From contig JAGXSD010000060.1 of the NCBI GenBank assembly GCA_018333955.1, positions 1 through 62,751 of the forward strand: DNA of 62,751 nucleotides, read 5' to 3'. The notes beneath the pieces were generated by a model. The model was not told the DNA's origin. It saw nothing but the letters and a program-made list of their open reading frames with translations, and made no database searches. Of this stretch, positions 42,042 through 51,079 are shown one piece after another. Made by a program: the position numbers and the translations under genes. The stretch comes from Erysipelotrichia bacterium (GTDB lineage Bacteria; Bacillota_I; Bacilli_A; Erysipelotrichales; Erysipelotrichaceae). Each line of letters begins with the position of its first letter. Positions within the stretch are counted from its first letter, which is position 1.

Positions 42042-43534
42042 GTGAACACCATTTAAATGATCAAGAAATCGTCCGTCGTGAGAAGATGAGACAATTAAAA
42101 GAAAAAGGAATTGATCCTTTTGGTCGAGCATTTAAAAAAGATGCTTACTCAAAAGAAATTTTAAATCGCTATGAAGCGCTTGATAAAGCAGCGATTGAAG
42201 CTATTCCATCCTCAGAAAAAACATTTGTGATTGCAGGTCGAGTGATGACCAAACGTGTGATGGGGAAAGCAGGATTTTTCCATCTTCAAGATCAAGAAGG
42301 ACAAATCCAAGTTTATGTGAAGAAAGATGTTGTCTTAGAAGATGCTTTCAATTATTTTGAACATCTTGATTTAGGTGATATTGTGGGGGTTGAAGGATAT
42401 GCCTTTAGAACTAACCACGGTGAAATCTCCATCTTTGCGACGACCATCACGCATTTAACCAAAGCATTACGCCCACTTCCAAGTAAATTCCATGGTTTAG
42501 AAGATAAAGAAGAGCGTTATCGTCGTCGTTATGTGGATCTGATTATGAATCCTGATTCCTTTGAGATTGCACGTAAACGACCTAAGATACTAAAAGCGAT
42601 GCGTGAATACTTTGATTCGATTGGATGTGTGGAAGTTGAGACACCTGTGTTAACCCCAATTCTTGGTGGTGCAGCTGCTCGTCCATTTGTCACGCATCAT
42701 AATACATTAGATATGGATTTCTATTTACGAATTGCGACTGAACTTCCATTAAAACGCTTGATTGTGGGTGGATTTGAAGGAGTTTATGAAATAGGACGAC
42801 TCTTTAGAAATGAAGGGATGTCTCCTAAACATAATCCTGAATTCACCACCATTGAAGCATACATTGCCTATTCAGATATGCAAGGGATGATGGTGGTTAT
42901 CGAAGATTGTTTAGAATACATTGCGAAGCAAGTCAACAACTCAACAGAGACTCCTTGGAATGATAAAGTTATTTCATTAAAAGGGCCATTCAAACGTATC
43001 CATATGGTGGATGCGATTAAAGAAGCCATGGGAGTAGATTTCTATGAAGTTAAGAGCACCGAAGAAGCACTTGCGTTGGCAGACAAACATGGTGTTAATG
43101 TTCAAAAACATCAACGCTCCTATGGTCATATTGTGAACTTATTCTTTGAAGAGTTTGCGGAAAGCACACTCATTCAACCAACTTTTGTCTTTGGACATCC
43201 TCTTGAAATTTCACCATTAGCGAAGATCGATGATCATGATCCTCGATTTACACAACGTTTTGAACTATTTATTGATGGAAGAGAATATGCGAATGCCTTC
43301 TCTGAACTTAATGATCCAATTGATCAACGAGAACGCTTTGAAGATCAAGTTAAAGAAAAGGAACAAGGCAACGCAGAAGCATCGGAAATGGATGTGGATT
43401 ATGTGGAGGCGCTAGAATATGGTATGCCTCCTACAGGCGGTTTAGGTATTGGGATTGATCGCTTAGTTATGTTACTCACTAATCAAGAAACGATTAGAGA
43501 AGTTATCTTATTCCCTCATATGAAGCATAAATAA
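42038..43534 (+). CDS. lysS: Lysyl-tRNA synthetase, class II
   Basis: This 498-residue protein has an N-terminal OB-fold anticodon domain (about 60-150) and a class II catalytic domain: motif 2 region [20 protein letters not shown] and motif 3 [12 protein letters not shown]. It charges tRNA(Lys). AAAGGAAC 4-5 bases upstream marks the ATG. It is the last gene of the block that begins with tilS. Confidence 0.96.
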   Translation: MSEHHLNDQEIVRREKMRQLKEKGIDPFGRAFKKDAYSKEILNRYEALDKAAIEAIPSSEKTFVIAGRVMTKRVMGKAGFFHLQDQEGQIQVYVKKDVVLEDAFNYFEHLDLGDIVGVEGYAFRTNHGEISIFATTITHLTKALRPLPSKFHGLEDKEERYRRRYVDLIMNPDSFEIARKRPKILKAMREYFDSIGCVEVETPVLTPILGGAAARPFVTHHNTLDMDFYLRIATELPLKRLIVGGFEGVYEIGRLFRNEGMSPKHNPEFTTIEAYIAYSDMQGMMVVIEDCLEYIAKQVNNSTETPWNDKVISLKGPFKRIHMVDAIKEAMGVDFYEVKSTEEALALADKHGVNVQKHQRSYGHIVNLFFEEFAESTLIQPTFVFGHPLEISPLAKIDDHDPRFTQRFELFIDGREYANAFSELNDPIDQRERFEDQVKEKEQGNAEASEMDVDYVEALEYGMPPTGGLGIGIDRLVMLLTNQETIREVILFPHMKHK

Positions 43535-43584
43535 GTGATTAAAGTTAAGAATTAGCATAAATACAACTTTGAGGAGTTTCATTT

Positions 43585-43647
43585 ATGAGAAAAGCAATTT
43601 ATTCCCTTAATATAAACCTAAATTTTGAAGAAATATTTAAGGCATAA
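43585..43647 (+). CDS. Possible 20-residue small ORF between lysS and its terminator
   Basis: ATG at 43585 has GAGGAG 8 bases upstream and reads 20 codons (MRKAIYSLNINLNFEEIFKA) to a TAA. It ends 8 bases before the terminator stem. It could be a small protein, or the stub of a gene lost by deletion. No homologue is recognised. Confidence 0.35.
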   Translation: MRKAIYSLNINLNFEEIFKA

Positions 43648-43655
43648 AACATTTA

Positions 43656-43680
43656 GAGCTAGGAATAGCTCTTTTTTTAG
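43656..43680 (+). terminator. Terminator of the lysS transcript
   Basis: AGAGCTA-GGAA-TAGCTCT forms a 7-bp stem followed by TTTTTT. Confidence 0.85.
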
Positions 43681-43828
43681 ATTGAATGTATAATGGAATT
43701 AATTTAACTTGATTTCATTTTCTAATCAAAACTAAGTACTGATAGAATATCTCATATTGCTTTATAATTGATAGATGTAACTTATGGGGCAGATAGTAAT
43801 AAATTAATTCATGGAAAGGAAAGAATGT

Positions 43829-44728
43829 ATGACAATGAGTTTTTATTGCATTAAGCAAAAAAGAGTTAACAAACTACGATTAATGGATGATTATAATAGT
43901 GATACTATACAAATTGGGATTCCTGTACTAAATGATGAAGCGGCTAATATCGGATTGAAGAATGTTGGAGATGTAACGTTGCCTTCTCAACATTATGGTC
44001 CTGCTTGTAGAAAAAATGCTGATGGATATTCATGGGCTGATAAGTCTAAAGAAAAGGAAAATCGTTATGTTTCTACGATATGGAGTAAACCATATGGAAA
44101 TGAGAATGCATCTGAACAAGCTGTAGATATATTTAAAGAATGTTATCCGAAGGCAGAAGTAGAACCAACAGAGATAGAAATGATGTTATATGAAGATAAA
44201 GATAACAACAAGTATGTAATTGCAAATTTAACTACAGAAACAAGAGAAAAGCATCTAAAAGAAGCCATAAATATTTTTTTGGAAGTTTTTGGTTATTGCA
44301 ATATTTATAAGTACAAGGTAGTTGCAACAAATGACATTATTGTTAGAAAATGCAATTGGGAAATATTAAAATCCGGTGAGCTTCCAAGTCGAAATATTGT
44401 CAGGAATATTGCAGGAACAAAACGTGATTTTGATGCTTATCATATTAAACGATTGGAAGTTTTAGAGAGTTATTCTGCGAATGAAATGGTGGAAGGAATA
44501 AGAGGTTATTCTGGATATTATGCATTTGTATTTGACGATTATTGCATTTTTGAATCAGCAAAATATGGTAATGCAACTTATATTGTGGATGCTAAAGATT
44601 GGGAAACATTGAGTCAACTTACAAAGAGAGAATTATTTGAATTAAGTGCCGTTGAGGAAAGAATTGTTCACAATAAATGTTGGGAAAAAACCCTAAGAAG
44701 AATTCTTAATACACGAGGTATTAATTAA
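43829..44728 (+). CDS. Accessory protein of unknown function
   Basis: This 299-residue soluble protein is one I do not recognise. It is unlike its neighbours in codon use (many AGA, ATA, TTA) and base composition. The N-terminal 80 residues look like a substrate- or nucleotide-facing fold with no known motif. The C-terminus has a compact pattern (GYYAFVFDDYCIFESAKYGN, then W..LSQLTKREL, then ERIVHNKCW) that, from memory, recurs at the ends of uncharacterised accessory and defence-type proteins. The start at 43829 follows GAAAGGAAAG; an earlier ATG at 43811 lacks a site. It is bracketed by two terminators, which indicates a single-gene cassette. Confidence 0.65.
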   Translation: MTMSFYCIKQKRVNKLRLMDDYNSDTIQIGIPVLNDEAANIGLKNVGDVTLPSQHYGPACRKNADGYSWADKSKEKENRYVSTIWSKPYGNENASEQAVDIFKECYPKAEVEPTEIEMMLYEDKDNNKYVIANLTTETREKHLKEAINIFLEVFGYCNIYKYKVVATNDIIVRKCNWEILKSGELPSRNIVRNIAGTKRDFDAYHIKRLEVLESYSANEMVEGIRGYSGYYAFVFDDYCIFESAKYGNATYIVDAKDWETLSQLTKRELFELSAVEERIVHNKCWEKTLRRILNTRGIN

Positions 44729-44730
44729 AA

Positions 44731-44763
44731 AAACGAGTAGCTAAGTATTCTACTCGTTTTCGA
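44731..44763 (+). terminator. Terminator after the accessory gene
   Basis: AAACGAGTAG and CTACTCGTTT form a 10-bp stem with a 9-base loop, followed by TT. Confidence 0.8.
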
Positions 44764-45277
44764 TATTAATGAATGATAAGGTTCTATTCTTTTGATGGTT
44801 CTTGTTAGTAAGGTGTTGTCCATAATGAAATACCTTCTTCTTGATGGAATTCCAATATCTGTCCAATTGTCATAAAAATCATATTAGAAAATAATGAGCT
44901 AATAGAACTAGTTCTTTTATAAGTTGGGAAAAGAAAATGCTAGTCATAGACTGGATTAGAAAGAAGTATCACATTTAATTCTATTTTGTTAGGAATGATG
45001 AAGAGTTTGCATTTTCTGAGTGCCAAGTTTTCGCTTATTGCTTGATAATTTATGTTGACATATAAAGTATTTTACCATGTGATTCTTCATGCGAGGCATA
45101 AGCAAGCACTAACTCATGAATATAATCACTCAATGAATGTATTTTTTATTAAGTATAAAATATTAACAAGGATATAAGTTAACCCACAAGCAATGGAAAT
45201 AGAAAAAAATTATGGGTAAAAGAAGAAACATGATGTCAATCTTTTGTGGAATTTAAAAGAAAAACTAAAGTGAAATT
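44764..45277. other. Gene-free AT-rich stretch, probably decayed sequence
   Basis: No reading frame with a ribosome site is seen on either strand. The minus strand holds a 25-codon stub (44805-44882) starting MIFMTIGQILEFHQEEG, with no recognisable family. TTGACA at 45055 has no good -10 partner. The composition resembles the accessory gene before it, which suggests remains of an insertion. Confidence 0.5.
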
Positions 45278-45493
45278 TTGATTCGCAAAATGATTAAACT
45301 AAAGGTTAGTGATAACAGTTCGAGGAAGCATTTTGAAAAAATTAATGAGTACGAGTATTTAATTTTAAAATACAGGAAAAGCAGTAAAGCGGTGACTGAG
45401 TACATTGGATCTGTTTACAAGTTTGAACTTGACAAACAAAAGAAGGAAATTGATAAGACTAATGAACTTAGATGTGTTTTAGGTAGAATATAA
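45278..45493 (+). pseudogene. Small AT-rich ORF, probable gene remnant
   Basis: This 71-codon frame opens at a TTG without a ribosome site. Its middle (YEYLILKYRKSSKAVTEYIG) resembles the YYYL.YR...KV.S.YIG pattern of small accessory proteins, but the similarity is weak. It lies in decayed sequence and ends before the VOC gene. It may be the C-terminal remnant of a lost gene. Confidence 0.3.
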
Positions 45494-45568
45494 TTATTTT
45501 TGAGAAAAGTGATCAAGGTTTTTAGTGTGGTATACAATAAAAAAGCAAGTTAATTCAAAATCACCTCT

Positions 45569-45943
45569 TTATTTATCTAAATTCAACTGCCATACAGTCT
45601 TAAACTTATCCACCACGATACCATAAGCTTCACTCCAGAAAGTAGGCCCAAGAGGCGTAAGAATAGTGCCTCCTTCACTGAGACGATGATAAAGCGTTGT
45701 GAGTTGTTCTAAGTCTGTTGTGTTAATGGATAGGGTAATATGATTACCAATCACTAAATCATATCCTTCAGGAATATCACTAAAAGACACATGAGATCCA
45801 AGCAGGTTCATAGAACCATGAAGAACTTGTGTGGATTGTTCATTGGCAAACATGACGTCGTAGGTTGTATTGAAGACATCAGCATAAAACTTCATAACTT
45901 CAAAAGATTGATGATCAAAATTAAAGTAGATTTGGACTGGCAT
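45569..45943 (-). CDS. VOC-superfamily (glyoxalase/PhnB-like) protein
   Basis: This 124-residue protein opens MPVQIYFNFDHQSFEVMKFY, typical of PhnB-like VOC proteins (family start .....Y..F.g...EA..FY). It ends WSEAYGIVVDKFKTVWQLNL, as in that family (...YG...D.FGV.W.i). Substrate and metal are unknown. AAAAGGAG 7 bases upstream marks the start. It is transcribed towards the accessory patch. Confidence 0.85.
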   Translation of the reverse strand: MPVQIYFNFDHQSFEVMKFYADVFNTTYDVMFANEQSTQVLHGSMNLLGSHVSFSDIPEGYDLVIGNHITLSINTTDLEQLTTLYHRLSEGGTILTPLGPTFWSEAYGIVVDKFKTVWQLNLDK

Positions 45944-46043
45944 AAAATACTCCTTTTAAGGTTATCTTTATTTTATCACTCTTAAAATATGAATAAAATA
46001 GGATATTAATGGGCATGAACTACCACAATTAATTAACTTAGAG

Positions 46044-46089
46044 TATAATAGTCTTGTAATTCATACCAATAAAAAAGGGTTGTACCAAA
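46044..46089 (+). promoter_or_regulatory. gntR promoter with TACCAA operator elements
   Basis: TATAAT (46044-46049) is followed by AATTCATACCAATAAA (46058-46073) and TGTACCAAAA (46081-46090) touching the start codon. The first element is repeated exactly at 48921-48936, before the GH4 gene. This is good evidence for autorepression and a shared operator. Confidence 0.65.
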
Positions 46090-46791
46090 ATGTCAAAATA
46101 TAAAACAGTCGCAGAATCAATAGAAAAAGATATACAAAATGGGGTTTATCATGATGTGGATAAATTACCTACTGAAGATGAACTCATTGAAACATTTAAA
46201 GTAAGTCGTAATACCATTCGTAATGCTATTGAAATCCTAACCAAGAAAGGGCTTGTTTTCTCGATTCAAGGAAGTGGGTTATTTGTGCGCCGCTCTTCTT
46301 GTGAAGGATGTGTTAACCTAGAAAACTTCCATGGTTTAACGGCAGTCTTTAAAGACAATGTAAGCTCTAAAGTTATCGATTTCCAACAAATGAGCGCTAC
46401 TGAATGGATTGCTTCGAAACTAAATTGTCGTGTTGGAGCACAAATCTACTATATTGAGCGTGTTCGATATTTAAATAAGAAACCTTATGTTTATGAGTAT
46501 TCTTACTACAATAAAGAAGTCATTCCTTATTTAAGTAAAGAACTCATTGCGGGATCGATTTATAAGTATATTACTGAAGACTTAAACTTACAGATTGGAT
46601 ATGTTGATCGAATTATATTCGCAGATAAATTAACTTCCAAACAAGCGATTGCGCTTGATCTAAATGAAGGCGATCCTGCACTGGTGACTCATAACGTAGC
46701 GATGCTAAAAAGTGGTGTTGTCTTTGATTATTCCATCGACATCCACCACTATAAGGAAACTAAATTTTTAAAACTTGCGAACTTCTTCTAA
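46090..46791 (+). CDS. GntR/HutC-family transcriptional regulator
   Basis: This 233-residue protein has an N-terminal winged helix (about 5-70, with LPTEDELIETFKVSRNTIR) and a C-terminal UTRA effector domain (about 85-230). Such regulators often respond to sugar phosphates. It lies at the edge of the PTS regulon, convergent with the 72-residue gene (overlap of 4 bases). Shared operator sequences point to control of celB-type EIIC and GH4 genes and of itself. Confidence 0.88.
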   Translation: MSKYKTVAESIEKDIQNGVYHDVDKLPTEDELIETFKVSRNTIRNAIEILTKKGLVFSIQGSGLFVRRSSCEGCVNLENFHGLTAVFKDNVSSKVIDFQQMSATEWIASKLNCRVGAQIYYIERVRYLNKKPYVYEYSYYNKEVIPYLSKELIAGSIYKYITEDLNLQIGYVDRIIFADKLTSKQAIALDLNEGDPALVTHNVAMLKSGVVFDYSIDIHHYKETKFLKLANFF

Positions 46792-47006
46792 ACAACCTCA
46801 GTGTTAAAATAGAGTGCTACTCCAAATTCAGACGATTTAATCGTCTTTTTTGCGACTGAAGCAGCTTTCTCTGCATCCCCATCATGATTGAAATATAGTC
46901 TCATACCATCTTGTTTTTCAAACTCGAAAGTAATGCCTTCAATGGTTTTATGATTAAGAAGTTCAATAATATAGTCTCTTTTCAAAGGGGCATTCACACG
47001 AATCAT
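46788..47006 (-). CDS. Small conserved-looking protein of unknown function
   Basis: This 72-residue soluble protein has no recognised domain. The sequence (MIRVNAPLKRDYIIELLNHK...) looks well folded, with alternating charge. The start overlaps the upstream stop as ATGA, with AAAGGAATG as ribosome site. It is the last gene of the EIIC operon, so a role in the same sugar pathway is likely but unknown. Confidence 0.6.
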   Translation of the reverse strand: MIRVNAPLKRDYIIELLNHKTIEGITFEFEKQDGMRLYFNHDGDAEKAASVAKKTIKSSEFGVALYFNTEVV

Positions 47007-47428
47007 AATTCATTCCTTTCAAATTGATATTTCATCGCAAGCAAACGATTCTTAATTTGGGACTTAGAAAATAGATTTAATCCTGGAAGTGAAAGTAGTA
47101 AGTAATTTAATGAGCGAAAGATCGCTTTAGATGAGGCATGTTCAATCATGGTAATCTTAGAATGACGTTCATCAATCGCTTCACAGCGATAGATAGTGAG
47201 AATCTTATCTAGATTCATGTGACTTTCAAACGCAATCTTTTCGTTATGAATCATCTCAACTACTTTTTGAGTAACCATCACAGGTTTACCTTGAATGTTT
47301 AAAGTTGTTTCAAAGCTTCTTTGATCTAACTCATGAGGTTCACATTGAAGTGAACCGGCAAGTGCTTGGACAAGTTGATTGTATAAAGATTCAACAGAAA
47401 TGGATAGATGTATTGAATTATGAGGCAT
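47003..47428 (-). CDS. DUF3284-like protein of a cellobiose-type PTS operon
   Basis: This 141-residue protein has size, pattern and placement that fit DUF3284, a family found beside lactose/cellobiose PTS genes. It has a START/SRPBCC-like layout with a long C-terminal helix region (SKSQIKNRLLAMKYQFE). The biochemical role is unknown. AAGGAGC precedes the ATG at 47428. An upstream extension of the frame into the EIIC end lacks a site. Confidence 0.6.
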   Translation of the reverse strand: MPHNSIHLSISVESLYNQLVQALAGSLQCEPHELDQRSFETTLNIQGKPVMVTQKVVEMIHNEKIAFESHMNLDKILTIYRCEAIDERHSKITMIEHASSKAIFRSLNYLLLSLPGLNLFSKSQIKNRLLAMKYQFERNEL

Positions 47429-47440
47429 AGAGTGCTCCTT

Positions 47441-47470
47441 GAGAAAAAAGACATAATTGCTTATGTCTTT
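47441..47470 (-). terminator. Terminator or attenuator after the EIIC gene
   Basis: On minus, AAAGACATA and TATGTCTTT pair around a short loop, then TTTTTTCTC follows. It would reduce transcription into the DUF3284 gene. Confidence 0.75.
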
Positions 47471-47477
47471 ATTATAA

Positions 47478-48785
47478 TTAGTCTTTTTGGTTGTTGGCAA
47501 TATAGACGAATGGTAAGAAGATGACGAATGCAATGGCTACGTTGAGTAATGCAATGAATGCAGCTCCAATTGAACCGTTGGTTGCTAAGTATGCATTAAG
47601 AACTGGAGGAGTTGTCCAAGGTACTGAGTTAACGATTGGTCCAGCAATGCCTGCCACTGTCGCAAAGTAAGCAACAAGCGTTAAGACTGGTTGAACGAGA
47701 ATGAATGGAATAAAGTAAATTGGATTTAACACAACTGGTAAACCAAACAAGACTGGTTCATTAATCATGAAGATTCCTGGAGGCAATGCCAATTTAGCAA
47801 TTTCACGATCTTGTTTACGCTTAGATACTAAGAGAATCGCAATGATAAGGGCAAGTGTTGCACCTGAACCACCAGCAAATACATAAGCATCCCATGAACC
47901 ACGAACCCAAACCGCAAGTTGATCAGCCCCACTACCGACAACACGGATACCATTTTTATAAAGGTCAATGTTCATAAGTCCTAATGTACCATACACTGGA
48001 GACATGAAGGCTTCAAGCATGTTCGCACCATGAAGACCAAAGAACCAAAGCAGAGGAATAAGTGTAGAAACTAATAGAATTGAGAAGATGTTTTGACCTA
48101 AGCTCATTAAACTTGTAGAGATTGTAGTTTCAAACCAAGTAAATAAGCTAGCCCCTGCAAATACATTGAAGACATAAGCGACTAAAGCCCAAGCAAATAC
48201 AGCGATGAAACCAGGAATAACTGCTGAGAATCCACGAGCTACTGCAGGAGGAACGGAGTCAGGCATTTTAATAACCCAGTTTTTTCTAACAACATAGAAA
48301 TAGATTTCTGGAGTGATAAGACCAACAAGTAATGCAACGAAGATCCCTTGTGCAGCTAAGTAGTTTCCAACCCAACTTGCAACTTCTTGACTACGTGATA
48401 GTGCACCTAATGAAATGAACACTGCAACGTTAATTAAGGAAGTTGATAAAGCATCTTGTTTTTCATAAGTAGCACGGTTGTATCCAACTGAGAATACAAG
48501 ACCTAATGCTAAGATTGAAAGTGTACCACTGTCCATGATTCCGAAGAGTGGAGCTAAGTTAGTGTTAGCCCAAACGATGAATGGATGTTCTCCGCCAATA
48601 AATCCAGCTAAGAGTGACCAAGGAACAAAGAAGACGTTGTTCATTAGAACAGCTAATGCTCCAACGAGTACAAGTGGCATCAATCCAGCAAACGCATCAC
48701 GGATTGCAAGTAGATGTTTTTGCCCACCAATCTTCGCAGCGATCGGGACAAACTTTTCTTCTAGAAATGAAACAAATCCTGACAT
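47478..48785 (-). CDS. celB: PTS EIIC, lactose/cellobiose (chitobiose) type
   Basis: This 435-residue multi-spanning permease of the Lac family begins MSGFVSFLEEKFVPIAAKIGGQKHLLA and has the family region INEPVLFGLPVVLNPIYFIP (about 340-359). It works with the free EIIB and EIIA encoded at 51076-51686. Nearby ChbG, GH4 and NagB favour chitobiose or diacetylchitobiose as the substrate. It is divergent from the GH4 operon; a TACCAA inverted repeat lies 38 bases before the start. Confidence 0.88.
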   Translation of the reverse strand: MSGFVSFLEEKFVPIAAKIGGQKHLLAIRDAFAGLMPLVLVGALAVLMNNVFFVPWSLLAGFIGGEHPFIVWANTNLAPLFGIMDSGTLSILALGLVFSVGYNRATYEKQDALSTSLINVAVFISLGALSRSQEVASWVGNYLAAQGIFVALLVGLITPEIYFYVVRKNWVIKMPDSVPPAVARGFSAVIPGFIAVFAWALVAYVFNVFAGASLFTWFETTISTSLMSLGQNIFSILLVSTLIPLLWFFGLHGANMLEAFMSPVYGTLGLMNIDLYKNGIRVVGSGADQLAVWVRGSWDAYVFAGGSGATLALIIAILLVSKRKQDREIAKLALPPGIFMINEPVLFGLPVVLNPIYFIPFILVQPVLTLVAYFATVAGIAGPIVNSVPWTTPPVLNAYLATNGSIGAAFIALLNVAIAFVIFLPFVYIANNQKD

Positions 48786-48822
48786 AAAACCTCTTTCCTT
48801 TCCGATTACTTGTTGTAATCAT

Positions 48823-48848
48823 TGTACCAAATAATATTTATTGGTACA
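48823..48848. promoter_or_regulatory. Inverted-repeat operator upstream of the EIIC gene
   Basis: TGTACCAA (48823-48830) and TTGGTACA (48841-48848) are perfect inverted arms with a 10-base AT centre. The same TACCAA core occurs before gntR and before the GH4 gene, so this is a likely GntR site. Confidence 0.7.
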
Positions 48849-48920
48849 TCTGTATATCATTTTATCAAAGAAAATGAGTTTGTAAACCCTTTCTTAACAT
48901 TTTTTTACAAAAAGTGGAAA

Positions 48921-48936
48921 AATTCATACCAATAAA
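48921..48936 (+). promoter_or_regulatory. Operator element upstream of the GH4 operon
   Basis: AATTCATACCAATAAA is identical over 16 bases to the element in front of gntR (46058-46073). It overlaps the likely promoter spacer (TTTACA at 48905, TAATACT near 48937). Confidence 0.65.
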
Positions 48937-48999
48937 TAATACTTGAATCATGGAAGATTATCATGTAAGATAAGATTATTAAAGATGAAGGAGACATTT

Positions 49000-50337
49000 A
49001 TGGTAAAAATCGTAACAATTGGAGGAGGATCATCCTATACTCCAGAACTCATTGAAGGAATACTTAAACGTTATCACATCATGCCAGTCAAAGAATTATG
49101 GCTAGTAGATATTGAAGAAGGACTTGAGAAACTAAAGATTATCACTGATTTGGCGAAGCGTATGGTGAAGAAAGCCAATGTGGATATGAAGATTTTCGCA
49201 ACCACTGATCGTAGAGAAGCGATGAAAGATGCGGACTTCATTACAACGCAATTTAGAGTCGGACAAAATGAAGCACGCTATCTTGATGAAAGTATTCCTG
49301 CGAAACATGGAGTGATTGGACAAGAGACCAATGGAGCAGGTGGACTCTTCAAAGCTTTAAGAACCATACCAGTGATTCTTGATATTATTATAGATGCAAA
49401 GGAAGTTGCCCCTAATGCATGGATTATCAATTTTACTAATCCTGCAGGGATGGTTACTGAAGCAGTATTAGAACATGGTCAATGGAATCGCTTTATTGGA
49501 GTATGCAATGTACCACATGGCATGCAAAAAATGGTCGCTGACTTATTAGGTGAACCAATGGAAGATGTTCGCATTGACTTTGCAGGTCTAAATCATATGG
49601 TCTTTGGACTAGACATTTACTTAAGAGGAGTGAGTGTAAAAGACAAAGTGCTTAATGAACTTATGGGCAAACAATCGTATTCCATGAAAAACATCACTGA
49701 TATTCCATGGACGAAAGAATTCATTCAAGGAAGTAAAGTATTGCCTTGTTTCTATCATCGTTATTATTTCCAAAAAGAAGAGATGTTAGAACACTTACTT
49801 GAAGACTATAAGAATCATAAAACACGTGCTGAAGTCGTGATGCAAGTTGAAAAATCATTATTTGAAAAATATAAAGATGAGAATCTTGCGGAAAAACCAG
49901 TAGAACTTCAACTTCGTGGAGGAGCATATTATTCAGATGCTGCGTGCAATCTAATGGTTGGATTGTATAATGATGATAAGAGCATTCAAGTGGTGAATAC
50001 TAAAAATAATGGGGCCATCTCATCTTTACCTGATGATGTTGTGGTGGAAGTCTCATGTATTATTACTAAAGAAGGACCAAAACCATTAAGTATGGGAGCA
50101 TTACCTCCGATTGCACAAGGTATTGTTAGTCAAATCAAAGCCTTTGAACAACAAGGGATCCTTGCGGCAATCAGTGGCCAATATGAAGATGCATTAGTAG
50201 CGATGGTTATGAATCCACTTGTAGCTAGTGAGAGAATTGGAAAAGTACTCCTTGATGAAATGTTACTTGCGAATAAAAAACATTTACCACAATTTAAAAA
50301 GGCAATAGAAAAACTTGAACATGAAACTAATCATTAA
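49000..50337 (+). CDS. chbF: GH4 family 6-phospho-beta-glycosidase (ChbF/CelF-like)
   Basis: This 445-residue NAD- and metal-dependent glycosidase has the Rossmann start VKIVTIGGGSSYTPELIEG, QFRVGQNEARYLDE, NFTNPAGMVTEA and the metal-binding VCNVPHGMQ. GH4 enzymes cleave phosphorylated disaccharides by an oxidation-elimination route. AAGGAG 6 bases upstream picks the ATG at 49000. ChbG adjacency suggests it cleaves deacetylated chitobiose-6-phosphate, as in E. coli. Confidence 0.88.
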   Translation: MVKIVTIGGGSSYTPELIEGILKRYHIMPVKELWLVDIEEGLEKLKIITDLAKRMVKKANVDMKIFATTDRREAMKDADFITTQFRVGQNEARYLDESIPAKHGVIGQETNGAGGLFKALRTIPVILDIIIDAKEVAPNAWIINFTNPAGMVTEAVLEHGQWNRFIGVCNVPHGMQKMVADLLGEPMEDVRIDFAGLNHMVFGLDIYLRGVSVKDKVLNELMGKQSYSMKNITDIPWTKEFIQGSKVLPCFYHRYYFQKEEMLEHLLEDYKNHKTRAEVVMQVEKSLFEKYKDENLAEKPVELQLRGGAYYSDAACNLMVGLYNDDKSIQVVNTKNNGAISSLPDDVVVEVSCIITKEGPKPLSMGALPPIAQGIVSQIKAFEQQGILAAISGQYEDALVAMVMNPLVASERIGKVLLDEMLLANKKHLPQFKKAIEKLEHETNH

Positions 50338-51079
50338 TTCAGATGACTTTGGATATTCTAGAGGTCACAATTATGGGATTATTCGAGCCCATACTCATGG
50401 AGTTTTAACAAGTACCACACTTATGGCGAACGGGACTGAAGTTCTTCACGCAATTAAACTTGCACATGAGCATCCTACCCTTGATGTTGGAATTCATGTG
50501 GTGCTTGATTTTAAGAAACCGCTGAGCGATCCTTCACTTATTTCAAGTTGTGTTGACTCACATGGAAACTTTAGAAAACTTAAGTTAGAAGAAGTAAATT
50601 CACTTAACTTAACTGAAGTTGAGATTGAAGTAGAAAATCAGATTCAATTTCTTTTGAATCAAGGCCTTCAACTCTCTCATATGGATTCCCATCATCATAT
50701 TCATTTGCATCCTCATCTGTTTCCATTATTTGTCAAGTTGGCTAAGAAATATGATTTGACACTTCGTATTGTACTTGGTGATCATGATGATTACATCACT
50801 TTATGCAAAGAAGCTAAGGTGAACTATGTGTTATGTAATGCAACATTTTACCAAGATTTAGTGTCACTCGATTTTTTTAATCCATATTCATCACGCTTTG
50901 AAGTGGAAGAAGTGATGGCTCATCCAGCGTATTGTGATGAAGTCATATTGAATGAAAGTAGTTATGCATTTGATCGAGTGAAAGAACTAAGTGTCTTAAC
51001 TCATCCTGCACTAAAGCAAATCTTAGATTCACAAGCGATTACCTTGGTGAATTATCAAAAACTTAAGGAGAAAGTATGA
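50321..51079 (+). CDS. chbG: ChbG/YdjC-family carbohydrate deacetylase
   Basis: This 252-residue protein has the metal-binding NSDDFGYSRG (about 6-15), DVGIHVVLDF and MDSHHHIHLHP (about 120-130). In E. coli ChbG removes one acetyl group from diacetylchitobiose phosphate so that ChbF can act. The ATG at 50321 overlaps the end of the GH4 gene, and its end overlaps the EIIB gene. Confidence 0.88.
   Translation: MKLIINSDDFGYSRGHNYGIIRAHTHGVLTSTTLMANGTEVLHAIKLAHEHPTLDVGIHVVLDFKKPLSDPSLISSCVDSHGNFRKLKLEEVNSLNLTEVEIEVENQIQFLLNQGLQLSHMDSHHHIHLHPHLFPLFVKLAKKYDLTLRIVLGDHDDYITLCKEAKVNYVLCNATFYQDLVSLDFFNPYSSRFEVEEVMAHPAYCDEVILNESSYAFDRVKELSVLTHPALKQILDSQAITLVNYQKLKEKV

Noticed and set aside
44805-44882. 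Minus-strand 25-codon frame starting MIFMTIGQILEF
   Set aside because: Too short, no ribosome site and no family match; treated as decayed sequence.
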